From positions 142,595 to 206,594 of the forward strand of contig NZ_LMGK01000025.1 in NCBI RefSeq assembly GCF_001427125.1: a DNA stretch of 64,000 nucleotides, given 5' to 3'. The position numbers and the translations under genes are program-made. Each line of letters opens with the position of its first letter. Position 1 is the first letter of the stretch. The notes below the pieces were generated by a model that did not search any database, was not told where the DNA came from, and saw nothing but the letters and a program-made list of their open reading frames with translations. The DNA comes from Pseudomonas sp. Root562 (GTDB taxonomy: Bacteria; Pseudomonadota; Gammaproteobacteria; Pseudomonadales; Pseudomonadaceae). Shown here one piece after another: positions 17,885 through 26,370 of this stretch.

Positions 17885-18346
17885 ATGAATGCTGTAAAAC
17901 TCTATAGAATTGGGAACTGGTTTCATAAACGCGGAGTGCCAATCGTACCTGGCCTCATTCGAAATTTAATCTTTCTCTTTTTTAACTCCTATATCCCAGT
18001 TTCCGCGAACATAGGAAAAGGTTCTATTTTTGCCTATGGCGCTATAGGCGTTGTGGTTCATGCGAACGCTAAAATCGGAACTAATTGCGTTTTGGGACAG
18101 GGTATTACAATCGGGGCAGCGGAAGGCTATGTTACTAGTGAGATTAATAAATGCCCCGTGATCGGAGATAACTGTTACATCGGTGCGGGAGCGAAGATTA
18201 TTGGTGACATCAAAATCGGTGACAACTGCCAAATTGGAGCGTCAGCAGTCGTTCTTAAAGACGTACCTTCTAACTCAATTATAGTTGGCATTCCAGCCCG
18301 AGTTGTCGGACAAACACCTTTGGATTACAGAGCAATACGACCGTAA
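17885..18346 (+). CDS. Serine-acetyltransferase-like hexapeptide O-acetyltransferase
   Basis: The protein has 153 residues. A short N-terminal helical part (LYRIGNWFHKRGVPIVPGLI) resembles the CysE-type acetyltransferases of polysaccharide clusters. From about residue 38 it has left-handed beta-helix hexapeptides (IGKGSIFAYGAIGVVVH, IGTNCVLGQGITIG, IGDNCYIGAGAKIIGDI, IGDNCQIGASAVV) and the closing VGIPARVVG. It is too short for a true cysteine biosynthetic CysE. In this operon it probably O-acetylates an O-antigen sugar. It has a strong GGGAGAG ribosome site and is AT-rich like wzx. Confidence 0.8.
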   Translation: MNAVKLYRIGNWFHKRGVPIVPGLIRNLIFLFFNSYIPVSANIGKGSIFAYGAIGVVVHANAKIGTNCVLGQGITIGAAEGYVTSEINKCPVIGDNCYIGAGAKIIGDIKIGDNCQIGASAVVLKDVPSNSIIVGIPARVVGQTPLDYRAIRP

Positions 18347-18360
18347 TTCCGTGCAGGCAT

Positions 18361-18421
18361 GATGGAGGTGAAAACAATGAGGCAATGCCATTATGCCGAG
18401 CCTTGCACCTCTATCATCTAA
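18361..18421. terminator. Inverted repeat between convergent operons (possible terminator)
   Basis: GATGGAGGTG and CACCTCTATCATC form a long imperfect stem, with a smaller GGCA / TGCC hairpin in the loop. It lies just after the acetyltransferase gene where the two operons converge. There is no clear T run, so it may act with the next hairpin. Confidence 0.4.
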
Positions 18422-18504
18422 GTAAAAGACTGTAATACCCCTTAACTTTCCTATCCTAAATTTCAAAAGATCCTGTCTCAGGTCGGTAGTATAGAGGAAC
18501 GAAC

Positions 18505-18532
18505 AGAGCCGAGCTTTATCAGCTCGACTCTT
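18505..18532. terminator. Hairpin between convergent operons
   Basis: AGAGCCGAGCT and AGCTCGACTCT pair over eleven positions with one G-T, around a TTATC loop, followed by TT. It lies 40 bases past the stop of the leftward aminotransferase gene, and is likely to end transcription from one or both sides. Confidence 0.5.
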
Positions 18533-18572
18533 AACACCTGTTACTCCAACTACACCTGATGTAGAGATAGAG

Positions 18573-19751
18573 TTAATCTGCGAGAGCTTCCTTCATGACT
18601 TCGATCAAGACTTCGCATGTCTTGTCGATCTCTAAAGAGGTAAGGGTCGGGTGAACCATGAACATCAAGCTGGTTTCCCCTAACTCCCGGGCAACAGGGA
18701 GACGTACCACAGGTCGCCAAGCTGTATTGTCGAAGGCTTTTTCCAGATAAACCTCTGAGCACGAACCAGAGAAACACGGAACTCCACGCGCGGCGATCTC
18801 ATTAAGGACTCGATCCCGACTCCAATCAGACTTCAAAGCATGGGGTTCGACAAACACATAGCACTTGTATGCTGCGTGAGTATAATCTTCTGAAATATGT
18901 GGTACTCGCAAACCGATCGATTGTTCCGCGGCAGCCCAAATTTTACGAGCGTTGGCCAATCGGACTTCCTGCCAGTGCTTCATGCGGCGCAGTTGGATTC
19001 GACCCAACACACCCTGCACTTCCAACATACGCCAGTTGGTGCCGAAGCTCTCATGCAGCCAACGAAAACCGGGAGCATGTTCTCGCTCGTAGACAGCTTC
19101 CCAACTCTTGCCATGATCCTTGTAGGACCACATCGCTGCCCACAAACTGTGATCGTTAGTTGTGACCATCCCACCTTCACCACCAGTGGTCATGATCTTG
19201 TCTTGGCAGAACGACCAAGCCCCAACATGGCCAATGGAGCCGACTGAACGGCCTTTGTATGTCGCGCCATGGGCCTGAGCACAATCCTCTATCACCTTGA
19301 GGTCATGCTCTTGGGCTAGAGCCATGATCGGGTCCATATCACAGGGCCAACCCGCAAGATGAACACAAACAATAGCCCGAGTACGAGACGTTAATACAGC
19401 AGCAATTGTCTGCGCTGTAATATTCTGCGAGTCGCGGTCTACATCTGCAAACACCGGAATCGCTCCGGCATTGACGATACTAGAAACAGATGCAAGAAAA
19501 GTCCTTGAGGTGACGATGACCTCGTCCCCCGCTCCGATTCCCAATGCCTGAAATGCAAGATCCAAGGCAACTGTGCCGTTTGCCAGGGCTATAGCGTGAC
19601 GAGTACCAGTCCACGCAGCGAATTCTTTCTCAAATTCGCGACACTCCTGCCCCGTCCAGTAATTGACTTTGTTGGAAAGAATAACGTCACGAACTGCATT
19701 GGCTTCCTCTTCGGAGAAAGAAGGCCAGGGAGAAAAATGAGAGTTCAACAC
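18573..19751 (-). CDS. DegT/DnrJ/EryC1 sugar aminotransferase, PglE-like
   Basis: This is a PLP-dependent transaminase of 392 residues. It carries Asp156 (IEDCAQAHGA) and the Schiff-base Lys185 (FCQDKIMTTGGEGG), with the substrate-binding ALANGTVALDLAF and GIGAGDEVIVTSRTFLAS. The family aminates UDP- or dTDP-4-keto-6-deoxy sugars. Next to a PglD-like acetyltransferase and a PglC-like transferase, and with WbpM supplying UDP-4-keto-6-deoxy-GlcNAc, it most likely makes UDP-4-amino-4,6-dideoxy-GlcNAc. The start is GTG with a weak GGAAAT ribosome site. It is last in the leftward operon. It is distinct from the WecE homologue, giving the locus two aminotransferases with different predicted donors. 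Confidence 0.87.
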   Translation of the reverse strand: MLNSHFSPWPSFSEEEANAVRDVILSNKVNYWTGQECREFEKEFAAWTGTRHAIALANGTVALDLAFQALGIGAGDEVIVTSRTFLASVSSIVNAGAIPVFADVDRDSQNITAQTIAAVLTSRTRAIVCVHLAGWPCDMDPIMALAQEHDLKVIEDCAQAHGATYKGRSVGSIGHVGAWSFCQDKIMTTGGEGGMVTTNDHSLWAAMWSYKDHGKSWEAVYEREHAPGFRWLHESFGTNWRMLEVQGVLGRIQLRRMKHWQEVRLANARKIWAAAEQSIGLRVPHISEDYTHAAYKCYVFVEPHALKSDWSRDRVLNEIAARGVPCFSGSCSEVYLEKAFDNTAWRPVVRLPVARELGETSLMFMVHPTLTSLEIDKTCEVLIEVMKEALAD

Positions 19752-19850
19752 AGCTTATTTCCATTGATTTCAAAATTAAAATTATGAAACGCTATTCATT
19801 CACATCCGGCTCAGCCAAATATCTTTTTATGGCCGCAGCCTTACTCAAAC

Positions 19851-20468
19851 TCAACGTACTTTAGCAGGTACGCCGATAACGACTACCCCGTCAGCTACAT
19901 GGCTCACAACCGACGCCCCAGCACCGACGACGACTTCACAACCGATTCTGATTAATTGCTTAACACTAGCGCCTATTCCGATCCAGCTTCGGTCGCCCAC
20001 ACTGACAGAACCTGCCAGTCTGGCTCCTGGGCTCACATGTACAGCCTCCCCTAACTGGCAATCATGGTCAACACTGCAGCCTGTGTTGAGGATCGCTCCG
20101 AGACCTATCTTCGCGTCGGCATTGACCACAGCTGCAGCGAAAACGACAGAGCCAACACCAATGGTAGCGTATCGGCTAACGAACGCCATTGGATGAATCA
20201 ATGATACAACAGGAGCGGCAGCGCTCATCAGGGTCACGAGCTTATCGTTACGAACCTTATTATCGCCAATTGCCACGATCACACCGTCGTACTCCAGGAG
20301 TCGAGCGAGCATGGCCTTCGAATCTCCTACGACTGACCAATGCCCATTTTCGCTACGGGCAGGCCAAGCGTCATCAAAAAACTCCACCAGATCCCATCCG
20401 CAGCAATGGGCGGTGTCAGCAACGACTTTCCCGTGCCCACTGGCACCAAGCACTGCCAGTTTCTTCAT
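19851..20468 (-). CDS. UDP-amino-sugar N-acetyltransferase, PglD/NeuD family
   Basis: The protein has 205 residues. An N-terminal Rossmann-like domain (KKLAVLGASGHGKVVADTA) precedes a left-handed beta-helix. His135 (SVDHDC) and His144 (VHVSPGAR) are nine apart, the same spacing as catalytic His125 and His134 of C. jejuni PglD. The end VIGVPAKVR is typical. It should acetylate the 4-amino group of the sugar made by the adjacent aminotransferase, yielding UDP-N,N'-diacetylbacillosamine. Its start overlaps the pglC-like stop by four bases. The match to PglD is strong; the acyl donor is assumed to be acetyl-CoA. Confidence 0.9.
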   Translation of the reverse strand: MKKLAVLGASGHGKVVADTAHCCGWDLVEFFDDAWPARSENGHWSVVGDSKAMLARLLEYDGVIVAIGDNKVRNDKLVTLMSAAAPVVSLIHPMAFVSRYATIGVGSVVFAAAVVNADAKIGLGAILNTGCSVDHDCQLGEAVHVSPGARLAGSVSVGDRSWIGIGASVKQLIRIGCEVVVGAGASVVSHVADGVVVIGVPAKVR

Positions 20469-21061
20469 GGCTTGTTACCAGTAAACTTGGACATAGTAAC
20501 TTCGCCATCCGCGCTGATCCCTTCTCTGACCACCACTTTTTTAAGTGTCATGAGAATAATCTTGATGTCTAGCCAAAAGGACTGGTTATCAACATACCAG
20601 ACATCCAATTTAAATTTTTCGTCCCAAGATAATGCATTTCGCCCATTGACCTGCGCCCAACCAGTGACACCGGGGCGAAGGTTATGACGGCGAAACTGCT
20701 CCGGACTATATAAAGGCAGATACTCCATTAACAATGGGCGCGGCCCGACGAGGCTCATTTCACCTTTGAGTACGTTCCACAACTCTGGAAGCTCATCAAG
20801 GCTGCAGGCCCGGAGGAAGCTTCCGAACGGGGTCATACGCTCCGCATCCGCAAGGGGGTTGCCTTGGGCATCGAATGCATCTCGCATAGTACGGAACTTA
20901 ACCATCTCAAAGGGTTTGCCGCCATAGCCAGGACGGATTTGCTTGAAAAGCACTGGCGAGCCAAGTTTTTGACGAATATTCCATGCAACGATTGCCATAA
21001 CCGGCGCCAAAATAATAAGTGCTAACAATGAAGCAGTGATATCGAAGAACCGTTTGAACAT
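20465..21061 (-). CDS. PglC-type phosphoglycosyltransferase, initiates the O-unit
   Basis: A monotopic phosphoglycosyltransferase of 198 residues transfers a sugar phosphate from UDP to undecaprenyl phosphate. It has one re-entrant hydrophobic helix (residues 4-27), KFRTMRDA, the catalytic Asp89-Glu90 dyad (SLDELPELWNVLKGEMSLVGPRPL) and RHNLRPGVTGWAQVNGRNALSW. The size and motifs match C. jejuni PglC rather than the larger WbaP class. With the PglD- and PglE-like genes following by overlap or close spacing, the donor is likely UDP-diNAcBac. A 272-base gap separates it from the upstream glycosyltransferase gene. Confidence 0.93.
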   Translation of the reverse strand: MFKRFFDITASLLALIILAPVMAIVAWNIRQKLGSPVLFKQIRPGYGGKPFEMVKFRTMRDAFDAQGNPLADAERMTPFGSFLRACSLDELPELWNVLKGEMSLVGPRPLLMEYLPLYSPEQFRRHNLRPGVTGWAQVNGRNALSWDEKFKLDVWYVDNQSFWLDIKIILMTLKKVVVREGISADGEVTMSKFTGNKP

Positions 21062-21333
21062 TTGAAGACCTGAGTGCCTGATGGATGAGAGCGAATGAAC
21101 CGTCGTCTACGCCTGCTCTTTTGACTTTTAAACAATGACCAGCGCAAAGCTTAGGTACCAAATATATCTCATGACCTCGTGAAAGGGGTGGTACCTCTGG
21201 CACAAACAATACAACAAATGTGAAGCCTGATCAGTGGAACCAGCCGCGAGCAACCCGCGACTTATTTAAGCAGAGTTCAAGGAGCGCAAACGACTCCGGA
21301 TGCGACTGCAGGCGGTGAGACTGAACCCCATAA

Positions 21334-22551
21334 TCACCGCACCGCCCCTTCGAGCCAATCAACAAATTGATCAGCCAATATTCTGCGATCAAAATGATTG
21401 ATAGCAAGCTGACGCCCCTTCAGCCCCTTCAATTTAAGCGCCTCACGATCGTTAGCAGCATGCTCTAAAGCGTCTGCGAATGCTTTAGGATTTTCAGGGG
21501 GCACCACATAGCCACAGTCGTTAGTCCTGATCAGCTCGGCAAGCCAGCCTGGATAATTATTCAACACTGGAAGACCGGAAGCGATATAGTCGAAAAATTT
21601 ATTAGGCGACGTCCCATAATAAAATGCAGGAACATTTGCCAAAATTTGGAGACCAATATCAGCGGAAGCCATTAGTCCAGACAATCGTTCTTTATTGACT
21701 GGATCGTGAAAAATAACGTTGTCCAAATTCAACGCCCGCGCGCGCTCTACCAAGGCAGGTTTCAATTTGCCCTGTCCTACTAAAACTAACCGTATATCGT
21801 CTCGCCCACGAGACTTGAGCTCAAGAGCAGTGTCGAGCACGGCATCCAGCTTATTAGCTACTCCGTGAGTGCCTGTAAATACTGCCACCAGCTGACTTTG
21901 GCTCACACCCTCTGGTAGCCAAGGATCTGTTGGAATATTGAAAATATCCAAATCACATCCATTCGGAACCATGGCAATTTTTTCTCGAAGCACCCCTCGA
22001 TGTGAAATCCCCTCCACAATTCCAGGAGAAAGCCCAATAAGTCTGTGAGCCGAGCGATAGCTTATCCATTCCAGAGCTGACAGCGCGCCAAGAATCAGAG
22101 GGTTACGAATAACTCCCATTGCTTTCGGCAATTCTGGCCAAAGATCCCTTACCTCGAAAATAAAGGGCTTATTACGAAACCAACGAGCGAAAATGCCTGG
22201 AATTCCGGCGGTTAATGGAGTGGTTGTAGCGAATACCAGATCGTATTTTTCGGTCAACGCTATCCCAATACTTCGTATTGCAAATTTCATAAAACTAATA
22301 GTGCGTTTAAAGAGGCCGTGACTATTGGAATACGCGAGATCAAGCTCAATAACCCTAATACCAGCCACCATGCCAGTGCGTTTGCCAGAAACGAAATCAG
22401 TACTCAGCCCGGTTTGTCCACCACTATAACTACCACAAACCACGGTCACTTGATGCCCCCTGGCGATCAGCCTTTGAGCCATCTCATACGATCTCGTCCC
22501 TACCGCCCCCTTTGGTGTGGAGAAGTGTTGGTGAAAATAAAGAACTCTCAT
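21334..22551 (-). CDS. GT4-family glycosyltransferase, WbuB-like
   Basis: This glycosyltransferase of 405 residues has a GT-B fold. The N-terminal half opens MRVLYFHQHFSTPKGAVGTRSYEMA, the start seen in WbuB-type enzymes that add an amino sugar early in O-unit assembly. The C-terminal half carries VPNGCDLDIF, VFTGTHGVANKLD and the donor-site GTSPNKFFDYIASGLPVL. No membrane anchor is obvious. It overlaps the stop of the heparinase-like gene by four bases. It probably adds the second sugar onto lipid-linked diNAcBac. It is the only clear cytoplasmic O-unit glycosyltransferase in the locus, apart from the GtrB-like one. Confidence 0.85.
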   Translation of the reverse strand: MRVLYFHQHFSTPKGAVGTRSYEMAQRLIARGHQVTVVCGSYSGGQTGLSTDFVSGKRTGMVAGIRVIELDLAYSNSHGLFKRTISFMKFAIRSIGIALTEKYDLVFATTTPLTAGIPGIFARWFRNKPFIFEVRDLWPELPKAMGVIRNPLILGALSALEWISYRSAHRLIGLSPGIVEGISHRGVLREKIAMVPNGCDLDIFNIPTDPWLPEGVSQSQLVAVFTGTHGVANKLDAVLDTALELKSRGRDDIRLVLVGQGKLKPALVERARALNLDNVIFHDPVNKERLSGLMASADIGLQILANVPAFYYGTSPNKFFDYIASGLPVLNNYPGWLAELIRTNDCGYVVPPENPKAFADALEHAANDREALKLKGLKGRQLAINHFDRRILADQFVDWLEGAVR

Positions 22552-24440
22552 ATTTGATCCTGAATATCCACTTTAGCAATTATTAAAGTGTTTGCTTTTT
22601 GAGTCATGATGAGCCGCGCACCGACTTGTTTATCTAGATAACGTGTCGAGTAAAAAGATTCACTCGTACTTACGGGTGCGTCACATTTTAAAAAGACACC
22701 TGGAGCAACTACAGTGCCCAAATCGGAGATGATCGGAGCCGTGGTTAAATTATAAGCTACCGACCAATCGTCATCATCTGGCCCTTGATCAGAGATCAAA
22801 ATGCTTCCCCCCGAAAACTGCAACTTTCGGACAAAGGCCTGTCCTTTGAGGTTACTTACTCGCGCAGAGACTGAAACAAGCTCATGATTTTCAGTCGTTT
22901 CAAGATCAGTGCCCGGCCATTCTAGATATAGGAAACGGCTCAGCCGGTCAACGAATCGACCTTCTGAGAGAAAGGGAACGTTGTGAGCAGGCGCTTCATC
23001 AAAGTATTCAATGAGCAAGGGATCATCCGGATTGTAGCTGTAGGAACCTGAGTCGCGAAATACATTCACACCACGCACCCACAAATCAAGGTGTAAAAAA
23101 TCCTGTTGCTGTGGTCGAAACTTGTTATTGGGGTACTTGAAGAAAGCCCTGTAAGACGACATCGATACTACCAGCATGCCGAACTCTCTAAATTGCAAAA
23201 AGCGTTCAGCTTTCATCTGGACAAATTTTGGCTCAAAACCAAAGCAATAAACATTACTGCAAGCTGCATCAAAAATATGATTAATTGGCAGCGAAAACAC
23301 CGCTCCCATAAAAACGACAGAAGGTGAAAAATCATCAAACGATGTAAATTGAACTGCATGTAGCGATCCATCATTATGCCCAATATTCGGGGCTCTTCCG
23401 GAAACAGGATCTACCAGCGTAGAAAGAAATGCATGCATGTTTTTCACACAATTCAACTTATCCTTGGACCGCCAATAACCGATATTTAGCGCCTCATCAA
23501 TTACTTTTGACAAAGACAATATATCGCAGACCGCGCGATGATAATTAACCGAATACATAGCAAAAGAACCATCGCGCTGGATTAGCCTCGCCATTACCCG
23601 ATCAATACGCCTTAAATTTTTGGCATTTTCCTTTGGTGTCGCAACATTAATGCCGTAGTGCTTTAGAAAGTTAAAGCTAAAATAAAGGAACAGGCTTTCA
23701 GTCAAACTATGATTATTATCCTGCGCCAGCGAGTAATCGATCGTTAATTTCACTCGCTCATAGGAAGCTTGCATCAACGCCAATAACCCCTTGGCAGGAC
23801 GACTGTTAAAGTGAGTCTCATAAATGAATGTACTCACCATCAGGTGCAACCCGCGAATGGAGACCTCCTGACCGCAAGCCCAATTGACGCCCATGAAATA
23901 ACCGTTTTCGGCAACCCATGAACCCAATAGATCTTCACTCCTGTCCAAGTACATTCGACGTTTGTCTTCGTCGGTCGACACTGCGGCTGCGATCGCTAAT
24001 TGAGTTACCCATTTAAACCTCGAGAGATCCCAGCAGAGCTTCACATCGGCCCCCGGACTCTCATTCAGTTTCACACGCGAAAAATGCTCATCCTTTGAAC
24101 TGGCGTAACTTACCTTATGCCATTCGGGTGCCTTTCCCTCGAACGTCCGATCATCTTCAAAGCGACGAAACCAACCGCATGTGACCTCATTCGCACGCTC
24201 CAATACGGATGCTTGCAGTGTGAGGTCAATCGAGGGACGGGAACGGGCGTCTTCGTGTACCCAGAATCCCACATCAGTAGGTACAGCAACTACAGGCAAT
24301 GCCTGTTCGTAGTATTTATTGCGAAGACGCAAGCGATGCCGGATCACCCGAAGTATATTGATCAACCCCAAACGCTTAATCAATAAAATCTTCAATAACA
24401 ACCGTCGACAACCGATATACTTCATCAATAGAGATGACAT
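22548..24440 (-). CDS. Heparinase II/III-like / alginate-lyase fold protein
   Basis: The protein has 630 residues and no signal peptide. Residues about 140-400 form the helical (alpha/alpha) toroid, with DNNHSLTESLFLYF (containing the conserved Asn-His) and YSVNYHRAVCDIL. Residues 400-625 form the beta-sandwich, with the family block FRDSGSYSYNPDDPLLIEYFDEAPAHN. Such proteins are regular members of polysaccharide loci that also carry asnB-like and GT4 genes, and some related proteins are thought to modify uronic-acid-containing glycans. Whether this one is a lyase, epimerase or something else is unknown. The location between asnB (5 bases) and the GT4 gene (overlap) indicates tight co-expression. 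Confidence 0.8.
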   Translation of the reverse strand: MSSLLMKYIGCRRLLLKILLIKRLGLINILRVIRHRLRLRNKYYEQALPVVAVPTDVGFWVHEDARSRPSIDLTLQASVLERANEVTCGWFRRFEDDRTFEGKAPEWHKVSYASSKDEHFSRVKLNESPGADVKLCWDLSRFKWVTQLAIAAAVSTDEDKRRMYLDRSEDLLGSWVAENGYFMGVNWACGQEVSIRGLHLMVSTFIYETHFNSRPAKGLLALMQASYERVKLTIDYSLAQDNNHSLTESLFLYFSFNFLKHYGINVATPKENAKNLRRIDRVMARLIQRDGSFAMYSVNYHRAVCDILSLSKVIDEALNIGYWRSKDKLNCVKNMHAFLSTLVDPVSGRAPNIGHNDGSLHAVQFTSFDDFSPSVVFMGAVFSLPINHIFDAACSNVYCFGFEPKFVQMKAERFLQFREFGMLVVSMSSYRAFFKYPNNKFRPQQQDFLHLDLWVRGVNVFRDSGSYSYNPDDPLLIEYFDEAPAHNVPFLSEGRFVDRLSRFLYLEWPGTDLETTENHELVSVSARVSNLKGQAFVRKLQFSGGSILISDQGPDDDDWSVAYNLTTAPIISDLGTVVAPGVFLKCDAPVSTSESFYSTRYLDKQVGARLIMTQKANTLIIAKVDIQDQI

Positions 24441-24445
24441 TACGC

Positions 24446-26314
24446 TTATTCCGTTCGAATAAAAGCTTGGAACTCACGAAGCCAGACTTCTAGACCTAAT
24501 GGATTGAAGATCTCTCGATACCAAACATTTCGATCACCGCTACAATAAGCTGCATACTTTTCCTCTAATTTAACTCTATCAATAAGATCATATTTATAGA
24601 TCAATGCAGAGGAAGAAAAATACGACTCAACTGCCGGTTTAAGCTCGGCCCTCAACCATTCATCCTGAGGACTAGTGAATCCTTGCTTATCTTTGCGCCA
24701 AGTAATACTTTTGGGCAATAGCGCTTCATATGCGGTTCGAAGAAGATATTTAGTCCAACCTTTGCACAGCTTTAAGTTAGCTGGTGCGTTCAGCATAAAC
24801 TCGACCAGTCTATAATCCAGAAATGGTAAGCGAATCTCACGACCAAACGCCATTGACATCCTGTCTTCATAGTGAGTTAGATACGGTACGGAGTATTTTT
24901 TATAATCGAGCCATTGGCGGTCTTCTAATGATCTCCCTATAGCACCAATGGGGGCTTTTTTGAAGTGACTGATTACTTTTTCAGACATAATCGTGGTACT
25001 GCTAACCCCTTTTCCTTCCAAATATCGCTTCGCCTCTGCAAAACCGAATTGATTCAGCACTGTACCGGTGCGAGCAAAAGACAATAGGACCTTTAGGGCA
25101 GTGAAGTATTTCCTGTCTTTAACGAGATGTTTAATATAAAAACCCAAATACTTCTTGTATCCACAAAGTATTTCATCTGCCCCCTGCCCACTCAGAATAA
25201 CTTTTACACCGAGCTCTCTGGCTTGGGACATCAATAAATAAAATGCGACATTGGACAAACTTCCTAGTGGGGCATCGTTATGCCACGTAGCCTTGTGCAT
25301 TAAAGCTAGAGTTTCATCTGCAGACCAACCCAGATCTACTTTTGAAACATCAAGGTCAAAGTGATCAGCAACGATATCGATAAAAGGAGATTCATCCCCT
25401 TTTTTTCCAGGAGAAACTGCGGAAAGCACAAAAAAATTACTATGACCTAGCTGGCTTCTTACAGCTTGGCAAATTAGAGATGAATCAAGCCCCCCGGAAA
25501 GGGTAACACCAACTGGAACATCAGCCCTCAACCTTAGCTTCACCGCATCTTCGAAAAGCTCGCGAAATTTAGCTTCAGGATTCTGATAATAAGACTTGTC
25601 GAATGCACTAAAAGGCGTCCAATAAGACGAACTGGATATATTGATCTCTTTTTTCTTGAGATCCAAAACCGCGTATTCACCGGACTCGAGACTGTTAATC
25701 CCCTCAAAAAAAGTTGCTGTCGTGTCATCTTGAACTGACTGCTCAATATATTTACCTACAACTCCTAAGTTTAAGTTAAATTTGCCACCACTAAGCACCA
25801 GCAACGTTTTAATTTCAGAAGCGAAATATAAGTTCCCATCAACAACAGTATGGTACAGCGGTTTTACTCCCGCGCGATCACGACTAAGTAAAAGTGTCTG
25901 TTTATTTGTGTCAAGGAGCGCGATCGACCACATACCATTAAACTCTGCCAGCGCTTCTGCGTAATTGCCACCTGACAATGCCTCCAGAATCACTTCAGTG
26001 TCTGTTCCGCTCCGAAGATTATTCATCTTCTTCGCTAACGCAATCTCTTTATAATTGTAAACTTCGCCATTGAAGACAATTTCACTCTCAAGATTAGATG
26101 AACTCATTGGCTGACGCCCATTATCTGAGAGATCTAGGATCGAAAGTCGTTGGTGAGCCAACACGACTGTTACATCGTTTAACTCATAAACCTTATGACC
26201 ATTCATATCCGGGCCTCTGTGAGCTTGCACGCTCTGGGCCTCTTCAATTCGAGCTAATAATTGCTGACGATTTGTAGACTTATTATAGATCACAGCACCA
26301 AAAAGACCGCACAC
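24446..26314 (-). CDS. asnB: Glutamine-hydrolysing asparagine-synthetase-like amidotransferase
   Basis: This enzyme of 622 residues has an N-terminal class II glutaminase domain (nucleophile Cys2 in MCGLFGAV, HRGPD, FNGEVYNY) and a C-terminal synthetase domain with the ATP loop SGGLDSS at 273-279. Family members in O-antigen loci, such as P. aeruginosa WbpS, are believed to amidate the carboxyl of hexuronic acids rather than aspartate. The presence of wecB and wecC, which make UDP-ManNAcA, gives a ready substrate; the amide product would be ManNAcAN. The gene is AT-rich. It follows wzy by 56 bases and precedes the heparinase-like gene by five. Confidence 0.9.
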   Translation of the reverse strand: MCGLFGAVIYNKSTNRQQLLARIEEAQSVQAHRGPDMNGHKVYELNDVTVVLAHQRLSILDLSDNGRQPMSSSNLESEIVFNGEVYNYKEIALAKKMNNLRSGTDTEVILEALSGGNYAEALAEFNGMWSIALLDTNKQTLLLSRDRAGVKPLYHTVVDGNLYFASEIKTLLVLSGGKFNLNLGVVGKYIEQSVQDDTTATFFEGINSLESGEYAVLDLKKKEINISSSSYWTPFSAFDKSYYQNPEAKFRELFEDAVKLRLRADVPVGVTLSGGLDSSLICQAVRSQLGHSNFFVLSAVSPGKKGDESPFIDIVADHFDLDVSKVDLGWSADETLALMHKATWHNDAPLGSLSNVAFYLLMSQARELGVKVILSGQGADEILCGYKKYLGFYIKHLVKDRKYFTALKVLLSFARTGTVLNQFGFAEAKRYLEGKGVSSTTIMSEKVISHFKKAPIGAIGRSLEDRQWLDYKKYSVPYLTHYEDRMSMAFGREIRLPFLDYRLVEFMLNAPANLKLCKGWTKYLLRTAYEALLPKSITWRKDKQGFTSPQDEWLRAELKPAVESYFSSSALIYKYDLIDRVKLEEKYAAYCSGDRNVWYREIFNPLGLEVWLREFQAFIRTE

Positions 26315-26370
26315 GTAAACCCCCTATAAATCAATGCTCTTCCGTCGAACTTTCAAGAAACGGATAAAAA

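Noticed and set aside
21062..21333. 272-base gap between the GT4 and pglC-like genes as a possible lost gene
   Set aside because: All frames are short with stops; apart from an 8-bp GGTACC-centred inverted repeat nothing interpretable was seen.
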